Source of the DNA: Pluralibacter sp. UBA7423
Lineage (GTDB): Bacteria > Pseudomonadota > Gammaproteobacteria > Enterobacterales > Enterobacteriaceae
Length of the DNA stretch: 64,000 nt
Assembly (NCBI GenBank): GCA_002470465.1
Contig: DKMD01000034.1
Coordinates: 1-64,000, forward strand
Reading direction: 5' to 3'
This document shows, one piece after another, positions 33,732 to 44,394 of the stretch (within the stretch, counting starts at the first letter, position 1; each line of letters starts with the position of its first letter). A program made the translations under genes and the position numbers. The notes beneath the pieces are model-generated. The model did not search any database. It saw nothing but the letters and a program-made list of their open reading frames with translations, and was not told the DNA's origin.

Positions 33732-34299
33732 GGGCGGCTCCTTGCTTAAGATGAAAAGCCGGGACGCGAATGTCGCGGCGATGCAGCGCCTGCCAGAAGG
33801 TTTCCAGGGCGCTGTCGAGGCGTTTTTCGAGGTTGGGGCTGAACTGCGGTTTGTGCTGATAGTCCTGCACCTGGCTGTCGTCGGCGAACACGCCGTGCAA
33901 AATTTCCTGCGCCTTCAGCGCGTTAAGCACCGGTTTCAGGGCGTAATCCACCGCCAGCATATGCGCCACGGTTCCGCCGGTCGCCAGCGGTAGCACGATT
34001 TTTCCTTCCAGTGCGCGCTCCGGAAGCAGATCGAGCAGGGTTTTTAGCGCGCCGGAAAAGGAGGCTTTGTAAACCGGCGTGGCGACAATCAGCCCGTCTG
34101 CCTGGGCCAGCTGTTCAGTCAGCGTTTGCAGGGCGGGGCTGTCAAAACGGGCATACAGAAGATCTTCAGGCTCGAAGTTTTGCAGATGCCAGTGGAAGAC
34201 CTCTACATCCACACGTGAGAGGGTATCTCTGGCATATTCCAGCAGAGCGCTGGAGCGTGAGGGAAAACGCGGACTGCCCGCTATCGTAATGACGCGCAT
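33724..34299 (-). CDS. ssuE: NAD(P)H-dependent FMN reductase SsuE
   Basis: Flavodoxin-like reductase that supplies FMNH2 to SsuD. The start at 34299 ([20 protein letters not shown]) gives 191 aa, as in E. coli; a strong ribosome site (aaggagtgtgt) lies just before it, so the two extra residues of the open frame are not used. [14 protein letters not shown] forms part of the flavin site. It is the first gene of ssuEADCB. Its promoter must lie in 34300-34420, where I could not fix a Cbl site. Confidence 0.96.
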   Translation of the reverse strand: MRVITIAGSPRFPSRSSALLEYARDTLSRVDVEVFHWHLQNFEPEDLLYARFDSPALQTLTEQLAQADGLIVATPVYKASFSGALKTLLDLLPERALEGKIVLPLATGGTVAHMLAVDYALKPVLNALKAQEILHGVFADDSQVQDYQHKPQFSPNLEKRLDSALETFWQALHRRDIRVPAFHLKQGAAHV

Positions 34300-34422
34300 A
34301 CACACTCCTTATAACCAAATGTTTGCTTTTATCTAACATTGATAACAATAAGGCGAGTGTGTCAGAGGGCAGGGCGTTCATTAAATGATTTATCCGGCAC
34401 TCGTTTGCTGAAAAGTGAAAAT

Positions 34423-34438
34423 AAGTAAACGTTTGCGC
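34423..34438 (+). promoter_or_regulatory. PurR operator upstream of pyrD
   Basis: AAGTAAACGTTTGCGC, matching 13 of 16 positions of the PurR palindrome ACGCAAACGTTTGCGT. PurR represses pyrD in E. coli, with the operator upstream of the promoter as here. Confidence 0.75.
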
Positions 34439-34490
34439 ATAACGTGGCATTTTTTGCCGCAGGTCAATTCCCTTTCGTAGCTGGATAGAA

Positions 34491-34528
34491 CATAATACGC
34501 CCCCGGTTTGCTACCGGGAATCCAGGAG
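34491..34528 (+). promoter_or_regulatory. pyrD -10 and pyrimidine-responsive leader hairpin
   Basis: A -10 (cataat, 34491-34496) is followed by a C-rich start region and the hairpin CCCGGT-TTGCT-ACCGGG (34502-34518), directly before the ribosome site aggag (34524-34528). In E. coli, plentiful CTP shifts the transcript start so that this hairpin forms and hides the ribosome site; low CTP gives a shorter, translatable mRNA. The same arrangement is visible here. Confidence 0.8.
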
Positions 34529-34533
34529 AGTTC

Positions 34534-35544
34534 ATGTACTACCCCTTCGTTCGTAAAGCCCTTTTCCAGCTCGATCCAGAGCGCGCTCATGAATTAACGT
34601 TTCAACAATTACGCCGTGTGACAGGCACGCCCCTTGAAGCGCTGGTGCGCCAGAAAGTGCCGGCAAAGCCGGTGACCTGCATGGGCCTGCAGTTTAAGAA
34701 CCCACTGGGATTAGCCGCAGGGCTTGATAAAAACGGGGAGTGCATCGATGTGCTTGGCGCGATGGGCTTTGGCTCCATCGAAGTCGGTACCGTCACGCCA
34801 CGCCCGCAGCCGGGAAATGACAAGCCGAGGATCTTCCGCCTGGTCGATGCCGAAGGTCTGATCAACCGGATGGGTTTCAATAATCACGGCGTTGATAACC
34901 TGGTTGAGAACGTAAAAAAAGCCCACTTTGATGGCGTGCTCGGCATTAATATCGGCAAGAACAAAGACACGCCGGTGGAGCAAGGTAAAGATGACTATCT
35001 GATTTGTATGGAAAAAGTCTATGCCTATGCCGGTTATATTGCGGTGAATATTTCATCGCCAAATACCCCAGGCCTGCGTACGCTGCAATATGGTGAGGCG
35101 CTGGACGATCTCTTATCGGCGATTAAAAATAAGCAAAACGAACTGCAATCTGTGCACCATAAATATGTGCCAGTGGCGGTGAAGATCGCACCGGATCTTT
35201 CACCTGAAGAATTGATCCAGGTGGCCGACAGTTTAGTTCGCCATAATATTGATGGTGTTATTGCCACCAATACCACCCTCGATCGTTCACTTGTCCAGGG
35301 AATGAAACATTGTGATGAAACCGGTGGTTTAAGCGGTCGCCCATTACAGCTAAAAAGTACGGAAATTATTCGCCTGCTGTCAGCGGAATTAAATGGTCGC
35401 CTGCCGATTATCGGCGTGGGCGGTATCGATTCTGTGATGGCGGCCCGCGAGAAGATGGCCGCCGGTGCTACGCTAATACAGATCTATTCCGGGTTTATTT
35501 TTAAAGGCCCACCGCTGATTAAAGAAATCGTTACTCATATCTAA
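34534..35544 (+). CDS. pyrD: Dihydroorotate dehydrogenase (quinone), class 2
   Basis: FMN enzyme of pyrimidine synthesis that oxidises dihydroorotate with membrane quinone. It is 336 aa as in E. coli. The N-terminal membrane-associating helices start [20 protein letters not shown]; the active-site loop [14 protein letters not shown] carries the class 2 serine; IGVGGIDS binds FMN phosphate. In E. coli K-12 the elf fimbrial genes separate ssuE from pyrD; here the two are adjacent and divergent. Confidence 0.98.
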   Translation: MYYPFVRKALFQLDPERAHELTFQQLRRVTGTPLEALVRQKVPAKPVTCMGLQFKNPLGLAAGLDKNGECIDVLGAMGFGSIEVGTVTPRPQPGNDKPRIFRLVDAEGLINRMGFNNHGVDNLVENVKKAHFDGVLGINIGKNKDTPVEQGKDDYLICMEKVYAYAGYIAVNISSPNTPGLRTLQYGEALDDLLSAIKNKQNELQSVHHKYVPVAVKIAPDLSPEELIQVADSLVRHNIDGVIATNTTLDRSLVQGMKHCDETGGLSGRPLQLKSTEIIRLLSAELNGRLPIIGVGGIDSVMAAREKMAAGATLIQIYSGFIFKGPPLIKEIVTHI

Positions 35545-35563
35545 TCTTTCCTGCGCAAATTCC

Positions 35564-35596
35564 AACCGGGGCTTTATTTCTGGCCCTGGTTGTTTT
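35564..35596 (+). terminator. Probable terminator of pyrD
   Basis: A 9-bp stem with one G-U pair (aaccggggc 35564-35572, gccctggtt 35583-35591), a 10-nt loop and a gtttt tail. Confidence 0.7.
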
Positions 35597-35712
35597 ATAT
35601 TCCACCAATGTTGCTAATTTAAACTTTATGGTCTTTTCTTAATTCAGGCAAATAAACGAAACGGGATCAGAAAGTTTCGCGCAGCGGATGCTTAAGAGGA
35701 CGGGGGAGAGAA

Positions 35713-36255
35713 ATGCGAATTAAACCTGACGATAACTGGCGTTGGTATTTTGATGAAGAGCATGACCGTATGATGCTCGATTTAGCCAATGGTATGTTGT
35801 TTCGCTCACGTTTTGCCCGCCGTATGTTGACGCCGGATGCCTTTGATCCCTCAGGGTTTTGTGTTGACGACGCCGCGCTCTACTTCGCTTTTGAAGAAAA
35901 ATGCCGCGATCTTGAATTAACGAAAGAACATCGCGCAGAGCTCATTCTCAATGCGCTCGTTGCCATCCGCTTCCTGAAACCGCAGATGCCAAAAAGCTGG
36001 CATTTTCTGGCCCATCATGACCGCTGGCAACCCGTTACGGGCGATGCCGCAGCGGTGTGGCTGAGTGACAGCGGCGAACGAGTGAATTTGCTGGTGGTAG
36101 AGCCGGGCGACAATGCGGCGCTCTGTTTGCTGGCCCAGCCTGGCCTGATGCTGGCCGGTCGGACGATGCAGCTTGGCGATGCGATTAAGGTAATGAATGA
36201 CCGCCTGCAGCCGCAACCTCTGCAGGATGCAATGCGCTACGGCCAGGCCGTTTAG
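35713..36255 (+). CDS. zapC: Cell division protein ZapC
   Basis: A 180-aa FtsZ-bundling protein (E. coli YcbW/ZapC, 180 aa) that stabilises the cytokinetic ring. No signal or membrane segment is present. The family's N-terminus [20 protein letters not shown] is conserved, with a gggggagag ribosome site. The stop overlaps the convergent ycbX stop by 4 nt, leaving no room for an intrinsic terminator. Confidence 0.95.
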   Translation: MRIKPDDNWRWYFDEEHDRMMLDLANGMLFRSRFARRMLTPDAFDPSGFCVDDAALYFAFEEKCRDLELTKEHRAELILNALVAIRFLKPQMPKSWHFLAHHDRWQPVTGDAAAVWLSDSGERVNLLVVEPGDNAALCLLAQPGLMLAGRTMQLGDAIKVMNDRLQPQPLQDAMRYGQAV

Positions 36256-37361
36256 CGCGCAAGCCGCAGCGCAGTTTTTGGCACGCAGCTGCAACAAAGA
36301 ATAGTGCCATCGTTGGCCACGGCGCTTTTCTTCATCGGGCTGACTTCCCCTTCAAGCAGCGTAATACGACAGCTTCCACAAATTCCCGCCCGGCAAGAAT
36401 AGGGCACGCGGATCCCCTGTTGCTCCAGCTGTTCCAGCAGCACCTGCTGGTTATTGCCTTTGAACACTTCGCCCTGCCAGTCGATCTCGACGACGGCGTC
36501 TGATGCTTTGACGACATCTAACGTCTCTTCCACTTCACCTGCACCGTAAACTTTGCCCGGGCCGGTAGAGAGAATGTCAACTTTATCGCCAACGCGAACC
36601 ACGCCGCTGTTGCGGGCAATCAGGTTCTGGCCGAAATCAACATCGCCGTTGTCCTGGGCAGTGCGGAACTTTTGCAGCGTCGTGAGCGGCTCCCCGGCCG
36701 GATGTTTTTGCCCTTTGGCGGGGCTGACGGTGGTAAAAACGCAGCGGCTGCAGGGTTTAACCACGTCAAAGACAACCTCGCCGATGCGCACCACTTTCCA
36801 GGTGTCCTCTTCCCAGGCCTGCGTACCGGTCACCACCAGATTGGGGCGAAACTGCTCCATCTGCACGCTCGCCGGACAGCGGTTTTGCAGGTCCCTGAGT
36901 GATGCTTCGCTGGTCAAAAGATAAGGGAAACCATCTGCAAAAGAGAGCGGAATGGCATCATAGCGTTTTACGCGGCGGGTTGGCTGCGCGCCGACCCAGC
37001 GTAGCTGGACATCACGTTTGAAAAAGCCGGAAAGCCACTGGTTAATATCAGCAGGTGCAATCAGTGCAGTGAAGTGGTTTCCCCAGACTTCGGTAGGGGC
37101 AGCATCGGATTTGAAATCTGCGAAACGCACAATTGCGGCGCTGCCGTCTGGCGCCGTCAGGTGCAGGCCATCATGGATTGGCACCGGCGTGAAACGTACC
37201 ATCTGCGGGTACTGGCGGGCAGTAATGAAAGTGCCGTCCGGTTCGGTCACCATAAAGATACGGTCAAAAGCCATCCCGCTGATATCAGCCAGCGCGTGCG
37301 TTATACCGATCCCCCGCATCGATTTGACCGGGTGAATAAAGAGCCTTGATAACGTCGCCAT
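36252..37361 (-). CDS. ycbX: MOSC-domain 2Fe-2S protein YcbX
   Basis: A 369-aa molybdenum-cofactor sulfurase C-terminal (MOSC) protein with a ferredoxin tail. In E. coli YcbX helps detoxify N-hydroxylated base analogues such as 6-N-hydroxylaminopurine. The MOSC_N barrel fills the first ~120 residues, the MOSC core has [11 protein letters not shown], and the C-terminal 2Fe-2S domain has four cysteines in [10 protein letters not shown] and LCCSC. It is divergent from rlmL. Confidence 0.95.
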   Translation of the reverse strand: MATLSRLFIHPVKSMRGIGITHALADISGMAFDRIFMVTEPDGTFITARQYPQMVRFTPVPIHDGLHLTAPDGSAAIVRFADFKSDAAPTEVWGNHFTALIAPADINQWLSGFFKRDVQLRWVGAQPTRRVKRYDAIPLSFADGFPYLLTSEASLRDLQNRCPASVQMEQFRPNLVVTGTQAWEEDTWKVVRIGEVVFDVVKPCSRCVFTTVSPAKGQKHPAGEPLTTLQKFRTAQDNGDVDFGQNLIARNSGVVRVGDKVDILSTGPGKVYGAGEVEETLDVVKASDAVVEIDWQGEVFKGNNQQVLLEQLEQQGIRVPYSCRAGICGSCRITLLEGEVSPMKKSAVANDGTILCCSCVPKTALRLAR

Positions 37362-37454
37362 CCCGCTGTCCTCTGCGTTTGAAAAAAGTCGCCCTATATG
37401 AAGCCCAGATTCGCTATAATGCGCAACAATTTTCTGCGAGTAATAAGTGACGAT

Positions 37455-39563
37455 ATGAATTCTCTGTTTGCCAGTACGGCCCGTGGGCTGGAAGAGCTGT
37501 TAAAAACTGAACTCGAAGGCCTGGGTGCGACCGGTTGTCAGGTGGTTCAGGGTGGTGTCCATTTTGAAGGGGACACGCGACTGCTGTACCAGAGCCTGAT
37601 GTGGAGCCGCCTGGCGTCCCGTATCATGATGCCGCTTACCGAATGCAAGGTTTACAGCGATCTGGACCTGTATCTCGGCGTGCAGGCTATCAGCTGGACA
37701 GAGATGTTCAATCAGGACGCGACCTTTGCCGTCCACTTCAGCGGCGTGAATGAAGAGATTCGCAACAGCCAGTACGGCGCGCTGAAGGTGAAAGATGCTA
37801 TCGTCGATGCCTTCACCCGTAAAAATCTGCCGCGTCCGAACGTCGACAAAGAAAATCCGGACGTGCGCATCAACGTGCGCCTGAATAAAGAAGTCGCGCA
37901 TATTTCTCTCGATCTGAGTGGCGAAGGCCTGCACCTGCGCGGTTACCGTGATGCCACCGGCATCGCGCCAATTAAAGAAACGCTGGCGGCGGCGATTGTT
38001 ATGCGCTCCGGCTGGCAGCCAGGCACGCCGCTGCTGGATCCGATGTGCGGTTCCGGCACGCTGCTGATTGAAGCGGCCATGCTGGCCACTGACCGTGCGC
38101 CAGGCCTGCACCGTGGGCACTGGGGTTTTAAAGGCTGGGCGCAGCATGATGAAGCTGTCTGGCAGGAAGTGAAAGCCGACGCGCAAACCCGCGCTCGCGC
38201 AGGCCTTGCCGCCTATGAATCTCACTTTTACGGTTCCGATATCGACAGCCGCGTGATTGAGCGTGCGCGCAGTAACGCCCGCCGTGCAGGCGTTGCCGAT
38301 CTGATGACCTTTGAAGTGAAAGATGTAGCGAAGCTCAGCAACCCACTGCCAAAAGGTCCGTACGGCACGGTGATTAGCAACCCGCCTTACGGTGAACGTC
38401 TGGATAGCGAGCCGGCGCTGATTGCCCTGCACAACCTGTTGGGCCGCATCATGAAAACCCAGTTTGGCGGCTGGAACCTGTCGCTGTTCAGCGCCTCACC
38501 GGATTTGCTGAGCTGCCTGCAGCTGCGCGCCGAGCGTCAGTTCAAAGCCAAAAACGGCCCGTTGGACTGCGTGCAGAAAAACTACCATCTGGCGGAAACC
38601 GACGGTGCAACCGCGCCAGTTATGCTGGCGGACGACTACGCCAACCGTCTGCGTAAAAACCTGAAGAAGCTCGAGAAGTGGGCGCGTCAGGAAGATATTG
38701 AGTGCTATCGCCTGTACGATGCCGATCTGCCGGAATATAACGTGGCGGTCGATCGCTACGGCGAATGGGTGGTGATTCAGGAATATGCGCCGCCGAAAAC
38801 CGTGGATGCGACCAAAGCGCGCCACCGCCTGTTCGACGTTATCGCCGCCACCATTTCCGTGCTGGGTATTGCGCCTAACAAGCTGGTGCTGAAAACCCGT
38901 GAGCGCCAGAAAGGCAAGAATCAGTACGAGAAAATGAGCGAGAAGGGCGAGTTCATGCAGGTCAGCGAGTATAACGCGCGACTGTGGGTGAACCTGACGG
39001 ATTACCTCGATACCGGCCTGTTCCTCGATCACCGCATCGCCCGTAAGATGCTTGGCCAGATGAGTAAAGGAAAAGATTTCCTTAACCTCTTCTCCTACAC
39101 CGGCAGTGCCAGCGTTCACGCAGGCCTGGGCGGTGCTCGCAGCACCACGACTGTGGATATGTCACGCACTTACCTGGAGTGGGCCGAGCGTAACCTGCGT
39201 CTCAACGGCCTGACCGGCCGTCCGCATCGCCTGTTGCAGGCCGACGTGCTGGGCTGGCTGCGCGATGCTGATGAGCAGTTCGACCTGATCTTTATCGATC
39301 CGCCGACGTTCTCCAACTCCAAACGCATGGAAGACACCTTCGATGTGCAGCGCGATCATCTGAAGCTGATGACCGATCTGAAACGTCTGCTGCGCAAAGG
39401 CGGGACGATCATGTTCTCCAACAATAAGCGTGGCTTCAAACTCGACACCGACGGCATGGCGAAACTCGGCCTGAAAGCACAAGAAATTACTCAAAAAACG
39501 CTTTCGCCAGACTTCGCCCGTAACCGTCAGATCCACAACTGCTGGCTGATTACCGCAGCCTGA
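37455..39563 (+). CDS. rlmL: 23S rRNA methyltransferase RlmKL (m2G2445 and m7G2069)
   Basis: A fusion of two SAM methyltransferases that modify G2445 (N-terminal half) and G2069 (C-terminal half) of 23S rRNA. The start at 37455 ([20 protein letters not shown]) gives 702 aa, exactly the E. coli length; the open frame extends 57 nt upstream without family support. A THUMP domain leads to [13 protein letters not shown] and SNPPYGERL; the second enzyme has [13 protein letters not shown] and [10 protein letters not shown]. It starts the rlmL-uup-pqiABC run, 12 nt ahead of uup. Confidence 0.97.
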   Translation: MNSLFASTARGLEELLKTELEGLGATGCQVVQGGVHFEGDTRLLYQSLMWSRLASRIMMPLTECKVYSDLDLYLGVQAISWTEMFNQDATFAVHFSGVNEEIRNSQYGALKVKDAIVDAFTRKNLPRPNVDKENPDVRINVRLNKEVAHISLDLSGEGLHLRGYRDATGIAPIKETLAAAIVMRSGWQPGTPLLDPMCGSGTLLIEAAMLATDRAPGLHRGHWGFKGWAQHDEAVWQEVKADAQTRARAGLAAYESHFYGSDIDSRVIERARSNARRAGVADLMTFEVKDVAKLSNPLPKGPYGTVISNPPYGERLDSEPALIALHNLLGRIMKTQFGGWNLSLFSASPDLLSCLQLRAERQFKAKNGPLDCVQKNYHLAETDGATAPVMLADDYANRLRKNLKKLEKWARQEDIECYRLYDADLPEYNVAVDRYGEWVVIQEYAPPKTVDATKARHRLFDVIAATISVLGIAPNKLVLKTRERQKGKNQYEKMSEKGEFMQVSEYNARLWVNLTDYLDTGLFLDHRIARKMLGQMSKGKDFLNLFSYTGSASVHAGLGGARSTTTVDMSRTYLEWAERNLRLNGLTGRPHRLLQADVLGWLRDADEQFDLIFIDPPTFSNSKRMEDTFDVQRDHLKLMTDLKRLLRKGGTIMFSNNKRGFKLDTDGMAKLGLKAQEITQKTLSPDFARNRQIHNCWLITAA

Positions 39564-39575
39564 AGGAAAGAATAA

Positions 39576-41480
39576 ATGTCTTTAATTAGCATGCATGGCG
39601 CCTGGCTGTCGTTCAGCGATGCGCCGCTTCTCGATAACACCGAACTGCATATCGAGGATAACGAACGCGTCTGTCTGGTCGGGCGCAACGGCGCCGGGAA
39701 GTCGACGCTGATGAAGATCCTCAACCGCGAGCAGGGTCTGGACGACGGTCGCATTATTTACGAGCAGGATCTGGTTGTGGCGCGTCTGCAGCAGGATCCG
39801 CCGCGTAACGTACAGGGTAGCGTATACGACTTTATCGCCGAGGGCATTGAAGAGCAGGCGGTTTATCTCAAGCGCTATCACGAGATTTCCCATCTGGTGA
39901 TGACCGATCCGAGCGACAAAAACCTGAACGAGCTGGCAAAAGTTCAGGAACAGCTGGATCACCACAATCTGTGGCAGCTGGAAAACCGTATCAACGAAGT
40001 GCTGGAACAGCTGGGCCTGGAAGCTGATATGCAGCTGAGTGCGCTCTCCGGCGGCTGGCTGCGTAAAGCGGCGCTGGGCCGGGCGCTGGTGAGCGGCCCA
40101 CGAATCCTGCTGCTTGACGAACCGACGAACCACCTGGACATCGAAACCATCGACTGGCTGGAAGGGTTCCTGAAAACGTTCAAAGGCACCATTATCTTCA
40201 TTTCGCACGACCGTTCGTTTATCCGCAACATGGCGACGCGTATTGTCGATCTCGATCGTGGCAAGCTGGTGACCTATCCTGGCAGCTATGACCAGTACCT
40301 GCTGGAAAAAGAAGAAGCCCTGCGCGTCGAAGAGCTGCAGAATGCAGAGTTTGACCGCAAGCTGGCTCAGGAAGAAGTGTGGATCCGTCAGGGCATCAAG
40401 GCGCGCCGCACCCGTAACGAAGGCCGCGTGCGCGCGCTGAAAGCGATGCGCCGTGAACGCAGCGAGCGCCGTGAAGTTATGGGCAGCGCGAAGATGCAGG
40501 TCGAAGAAGCCAGTCGTTCAGGCAAAATCGTGTTCGAACTGGAAAACGTCGATTATCAGGTCGACGGTAAAGTGCTGGTGAAGGACTTCTCCGTTCAGGT
40601 TCAGCGCGGAGACAAAATTGCCCTGATTGGCCCGAACGGCTGCGGCAAAACCACGCTCCTTAAACTGATGCTGGGCCAGCTTCAGGCTGATAGCGGACGC
40701 GTCCACGTCGGCACTAAGCTTGAGGTCGCGTATTTTGACCAGCATCGCGCCGAGCTGGATCCGGATAAAACCGTGATGGATAACCTGGCCGAAGGCAAAC
40801 AGGAAGTGATGGTCAACGGCAAGCCGCGCCACGTGCTTGGGTATTTGCAGGACTTCCTGTTCCACCCGAAACGCGCGATGACGCCGGTGCGTGCGCTTTC
40901 TGGCGGAGAGCGTAACCGTCTGCTGCTGGCGCGTCTGTTCCTTAAGCCAAGCAACCTGCTGATCCTCGATGAACCGACCAACGACCTCGACGTGGAAACG
41001 CTTGAACTGCTGGAAGAGCTGATCGACGGCTATCAGGGCACCGTTATGCTGGTCAGCCACGACCGCCAGTTTGTTGACAACACGGTGACCGACTGCTGGA
41101 TTTTCGAAGGTAACGGCAAGATTGGCGCCTATGTTGGCGGCTATCACGATGCTCGTGGCCAGCAGGCGCAGTCGCTGGCGAAAAAACCATCGGTTGATAC
41201 GAAGGTTCTGAAAGAGCAGCCGAAAGCAGAAACTGTCAAACGCGCGAGTAGCAAACTAAGCTATAACCTGCAGCGCGAATTAGAACAGCTTCCTCAACGC
41301 CTCGAAGAGCTTGAAGCGAATCTGGAGAGTTTACAGGCCCAGGTCGCGGACCCTTCTTTCTTCAGCCAGTCACATGACCACACCCAAAAGGTGTTGTCCG
41401 ATATGGCTGCGGCTGAGAAAGCGCTGGAAGAGGCGTTTGAGCGCTGGGAAGAGCTTGAAGCGTTAAAAAACGGCGGTTAA
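39576..41480 (+). CDS. uup: ABC-F ATPase Uup
   Basis: Soluble ABC-F protein, 634 aa (E. coli 635), that works on ribosomes and whose loss raises transposon precise excision. Two nucleotide-binding domains: Walker A GRNGAGKST (36-44) and GPNGCGKTT (about 350), signatures LSGGWLRKA and LSGGERNR, Walker B LLLDEPTNHLD and LILDEPTNDLD. A C-terminal coiled coil (about 560-634) is the DNA-binding part in E. coli. Starts 12 nt after rlmL. Confidence 0.97.
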   Translation: MSLISMHGAWLSFSDAPLLDNTELHIEDNERVCLVGRNGAGKSTLMKILNREQGLDDGRIIYEQDLVVARLQQDPPRNVQGSVYDFIAEGIEEQAVYLKRYHEISHLVMTDPSDKNLNELAKVQEQLDHHNLWQLENRINEVLEQLGLEADMQLSALSGGWLRKAALGRALVSGPRILLLDEPTNHLDIETIDWLEGFLKTFKGTIIFISHDRSFIRNMATRIVDLDRGKLVTYPGSYDQYLLEKEEALRVEELQNAEFDRKLAQEEVWIRQGIKARRTRNEGRVRALKAMRRERSERREVMGSAKMQVEEASRSGKIVFELENVDYQVDGKVLVKDFSVQVQRGDKIALIGPNGCGKTTLLKLMLGQLQADSGRVHVGTKLEVAYFDQHRAELDPDKTVMDNLAEGKQEVMVNGKPRHVLGYLQDFLFHPKRAMTPVRALSGGERNRLLLARLFLKPSNLLILDEPTNDLDVETLELLEELIDGYQGTVMLVSHDRQFVDNTVTDCWIFEGNGKIGAYVGGYHDARGQQAQSLAKKPSVDTKVLKEQPKAETVKRASSKLSYNLQRELEQLPQRLEELEANLESLQAQVADPSFFSQSHDHTQKVLSDMAAAEKALEEAFERWEELEALKNGG

Positions 41481-41495
41481 TGGAGAGGAACGCTC

Positions 41496-42749
41496 ATGTG
41501 CGATGAACACCAGAGGGCAGGGCATATCCTGTGTCCGCAATGCGATCTGCTGGTGGCGTTACCGCACCTGGAACATCGTCATAAGGCGTCGTGTCCTCGC
41601 TGCGGCACGACGCTCACCACGGAATGGGATGAGCCGCGGCAGCGTCCGACAGCCTATGCGCTGGTGGCGCTGTTTATGCTGCTGCTGGCAAACCTGTTTC
41701 CTTTCGTCAATATGAACGTCGGCGGGATCAGCAGCGAAATCGAGCTGCTCGAGATCCCGCACGTTCTGTTTTCCGAAGACTATGCCAGCCTTGGCACTTT
41801 TTTCCTGCTCTTTGTGCAGCTGGTGCCGGCTTTCTGTCTGGTCACTATTATTGTGCTGGTGAACCGCGTCCCGTTGTCGAAAAAGATGCAGATTTTCCTT
41901 GCCCGCGTTTTGTTCCACCTGAAAACGTGGGGTATGGCAGAGATTTTTCTCGCTGGCGTGCTGGTGAGCTTCGTCAAGCTGATGGCGTATGGTGACATCG
42001 GCGTGGGGTCGAGCTTTTTGCCCTGGTGCCTGTTTTGCCTGCTTCAGCTCCGGGCCTTCCAGTGTGTCGATCGCCGCTGGCTGTGGGATGACATCTCGCC
42101 TGAGCCTGAGCTACAGCAACCGTTCAAGGTTGGCGTGGCGGGCATTCGCCAGGGGCTGCGCTCCTGTCCATGCTGCACGGCGATCCTTCCGGCGGACAAC
42201 CCTGTCTGCCCACGCTGTGAAACAAAAGGTTTCGTGCGGCGTAAGCACAGCCTGCAGTGGACGCTGGCGCTGCTGATAACCTCTGTCATTCTTTATCTCC
42301 CCGCTAATATCATGCCCATCATGATCACGGATTTACTGGGAGATAAAATGCCTTCTACCATTATTGCCGGGGTCGTACTGCTGTGGAGCGAAGGATCTTA
42401 CCCGGTGGCGATGGTGATATTTATCGCCAGTATCATGGTGCCCACGCTGAAAATGATCGCTATCGGCTGGCTGTGCTGGAATGCAAACGGCAACGGCAAG
42501 CGCGATAACGAGCGCATGCATTTGCTGTATGAGGTAGTTGAATTTGTTGGCCGATGGTCAATGATTGATGTTTTTGTGATAGCGGTGCTGTCGGCGCTGG
42601 TGCGCATGGGAGGATTAATGAATATCTATCCGGCGATGGGGGCAGTAATGTTTGCGCTGGTGGTCGTCATGACCATGTTCTCCGCCATGACCTTCGATCC
42701 AAGACTGTTATGGGATCGTGAGCCAGAACCAAGCCATGAGGAAAAGTAG
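41496..42749 (+). CDS. pqiA: Intermembrane lipid transport membrane protein PqiA
   Basis: Inner-membrane subunit of the Pqi lipid-transport system, 417 aa, in two homologous halves each opening with zinc-ribbon-like cysteines (CPQCD, CPRCG near 13 and 33; CPCCTAI and CPRCET near 225 and 240) and followed by about four membrane helices. E. coli pqiAB is induced by paraquat through SoxRS. It begins 15 nt after uup and is separated from pqiB by 4 nt. Confidence 0.96.
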   Translation: MCDEHQRAGHILCPQCDLLVALPHLEHRHKASCPRCGTTLTTEWDEPRQRPTAYALVALFMLLLANLFPFVNMNVGGISSEIELLEIPHVLFSEDYASLGTFFLLFVQLVPAFCLVTIIVLVNRVPLSKKMQIFLARVLFHLKTWGMAEIFLAGVLVSFVKLMAYGDIGVGSSFLPWCLFCLLQLRAFQCVDRRWLWDDISPEPELQQPFKVGVAGIRQGLRSCPCCTAILPADNPVCPRCETKGFVRRKHSLQWTLALLITSVILYLPANIMPIMITDLLGDKMPSTIIAGVVLLWSEGSYPVAMVIFIASIMVPTLKMIAIGWLCWNANGNGKRDNERMHLLYEVVEFVGRWSMIDVFVIAVLSALVRMGGLMNIYPAMGAVMFALVVVMTMFSAMTFDPRLLWDREPEPSHEEK

Positions 42750-42753
42750 CAAC

Positions 42754-44394
42754 ATGGAAAACAAGAGTGGAGAGGCCAAAGTGCAGAAGGTGAAGAACTG
42801 GTCGCCGGTGTGGATCTTTCCCATCGTGACCGCGCTCATCGGTGCGTGGATCCTGTTTTATCACTATAGCCACCAGGGGCCGGAAGTGACGCTGATGACC
42901 ACTAACGCGGAAGGCATTGAAGGCGGGAAAACTCGCATCAAGAGCCGAAGCGTGGACGTGGGCGTTGTTGAAAGTACCACCCTGACGGACGATTTGACGC
43001 ACGTCGAAATCAAAGCACGGCTCAACACCGGAATGGAAAAGTTGCTGCACGGTGACTCTGTCTTCTGGGTGGTGAAACCGCAGGTCGGCCGCGAAGGCAT
43101 TAGCGGCCTTGGTACGCTGCTTTCCGGGGCATATATCGAGCTTCAGCCCGGGACGAAAGGGGCTGAACCTGCGCAATTCCAGCTGCTGGATGCTCCACCG
43201 TTGGCACCGCCTGATGCGAAAGGGATCCGCATCCTGCTGGAAAGTAACAAAGCGGGCCAGCTTTCACCGGGCGATCCTGTGCTCTTCCGTGGCTACCGCG
43301 TAGGTTCGGTTGAAACCAGCACCTTCAATCCGGAAAAACGCACAATTTCCTATCAGCTGTTTATCAATGCACCGAACGATCGTCTGGTGACCACCAACGT
43401 GCGCTTCTGGAAAGACAGCGGGATTGCGGTAGACCTGACGGCCGCCGGTATGCGCGTTGAAATGGGATCTCTGTCGACGCTGTTCGGCGGCGGCGTCAGC
43501 TTTGACGTGCCGGAAGGGCAAGATTTGGGTGAACCGGTGGCGAATAAAACCGGATATCACTTATACGACGATCAGCGTAGCATTCAGGATTCCATCTACA
43601 CGCAGCATCTTGATTACGTGATGTTCTTTAAGGATTCGGTTCGTGGACTCCAGCCTGGCGCCCCGGTGGAGTTCCGTGGTATTCGCCTTGGCACCGTCGG
43701 CAAAGTCCCGTTCTTCATTCCTGGGCTGCATCAGCGTCTGAATGATGATTACCGGATTCCTGTGCAGGTGCGTATCGAACCTGAACGTCTGATCAACCAG
43801 CTTGGCGGCGACACGGACATCAAAGCGCACCTGGACGGGCTGATCGATCGCGGTCTGCGTGGCTCACTGAAAACCGGGAATCTGGTCACCGGAGCGTTGT
43901 ATATCGATCTTGATTTCTATCCGAAGGCGGAGCCGCGCGGCAAATTCCGTGAGTTTGGTGGGTATGACATCATTCCAACCGTCAGCGGCGGTCTTGCGCA
44001 AATCCAGCAACGCCTGATGGAGGCGCTGGATAAGATCAATAATCTGCCGATTAACCCGCTGCTTGAGCAGGCCACCAGTTCACTGGCTGAAAGCCAGAAA
44101 ACCATGAAGCATGTGCAAACAACGCTGGATAATCTGAACAAGATTACCGGGAGCCAGTCGATGCAGGACCTGCCAGCGGATATGCAGAAAACCTTGCGTG
44201 AGCTGAATCGCAGTATGCAGGGCTTCCAGCCGGGCTCCGCCGCTTACAACAAAATGGTCGGTGACATGCAACGTCTGGATCAGGTATTGCGTGAACTGCA
44301 GCCGGTGCTGAAGACGCTGAACGATAAGAGCAATGCGCTGGTGTTTGAAGCGAAGGATAAAAAGGATCCGCAGCCGAAGAGGGCGAAACAATGA
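42754..44394 (+). CDS. pqiB: Intermembrane MCE lipid transport protein PqiB
   Basis: Periplasm-spanning MCE protein, 546 aa from the ATG at 42754 (after a gaggaaaag ribosome site), equal to E. coli. One N-terminal membrane helix (about 20-42) anchors three MCE domains (about 45-150, 160-270, 285-400), each with a GxPVxFRGxxxGxV-like core (for example GDPVLFRGYRVGSV). The C-terminal helical part forms a needle-like tube in E. coli. The last bases overlap pqiC (ATGA). Confidence 0.97.
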   Translation: MENKSGEAKVQKVKNWSPVWIFPIVTALIGAWILFYHYSHQGPEVTLMTTNAEGIEGGKTRIKSRSVDVGVVESTTLTDDLTHVEIKARLNTGMEKLLHGDSVFWVVKPQVGREGISGLGTLLSGAYIELQPGTKGAEPAQFQLLDAPPLAPPDAKGIRILLESNKAGQLSPGDPVLFRGYRVGSVETSTFNPEKRTISYQLFINAPNDRLVTTNVRFWKDSGIAVDLTAAGMRVEMGSLSTLFGGGVSFDVPEGQDLGEPVANKTGYHLYDDQRSIQDSIYTQHLDYVMFFKDSVRGLQPGAPVEFRGIRLGTVGKVPFFIPGLHQRLNDDYRIPVQVRIEPERLINQLGGDTDIKAHLDGLIDRGLRGSLKTGNLVTGALYIDLDFYPKAEPRGKFREFGGYDIIPTVSGGLAQIQQRLMEALDKINNLPINPLLEQATSSLAESQKTMKHVQTTLDNLNKITGSQSMQDLPADMQKTLRELNRSMQGFQPGSAAYNKMVGDMQRLDQVLRELQPVLKTLNDKSNALVFEAKDKKDPQPKRAKQ

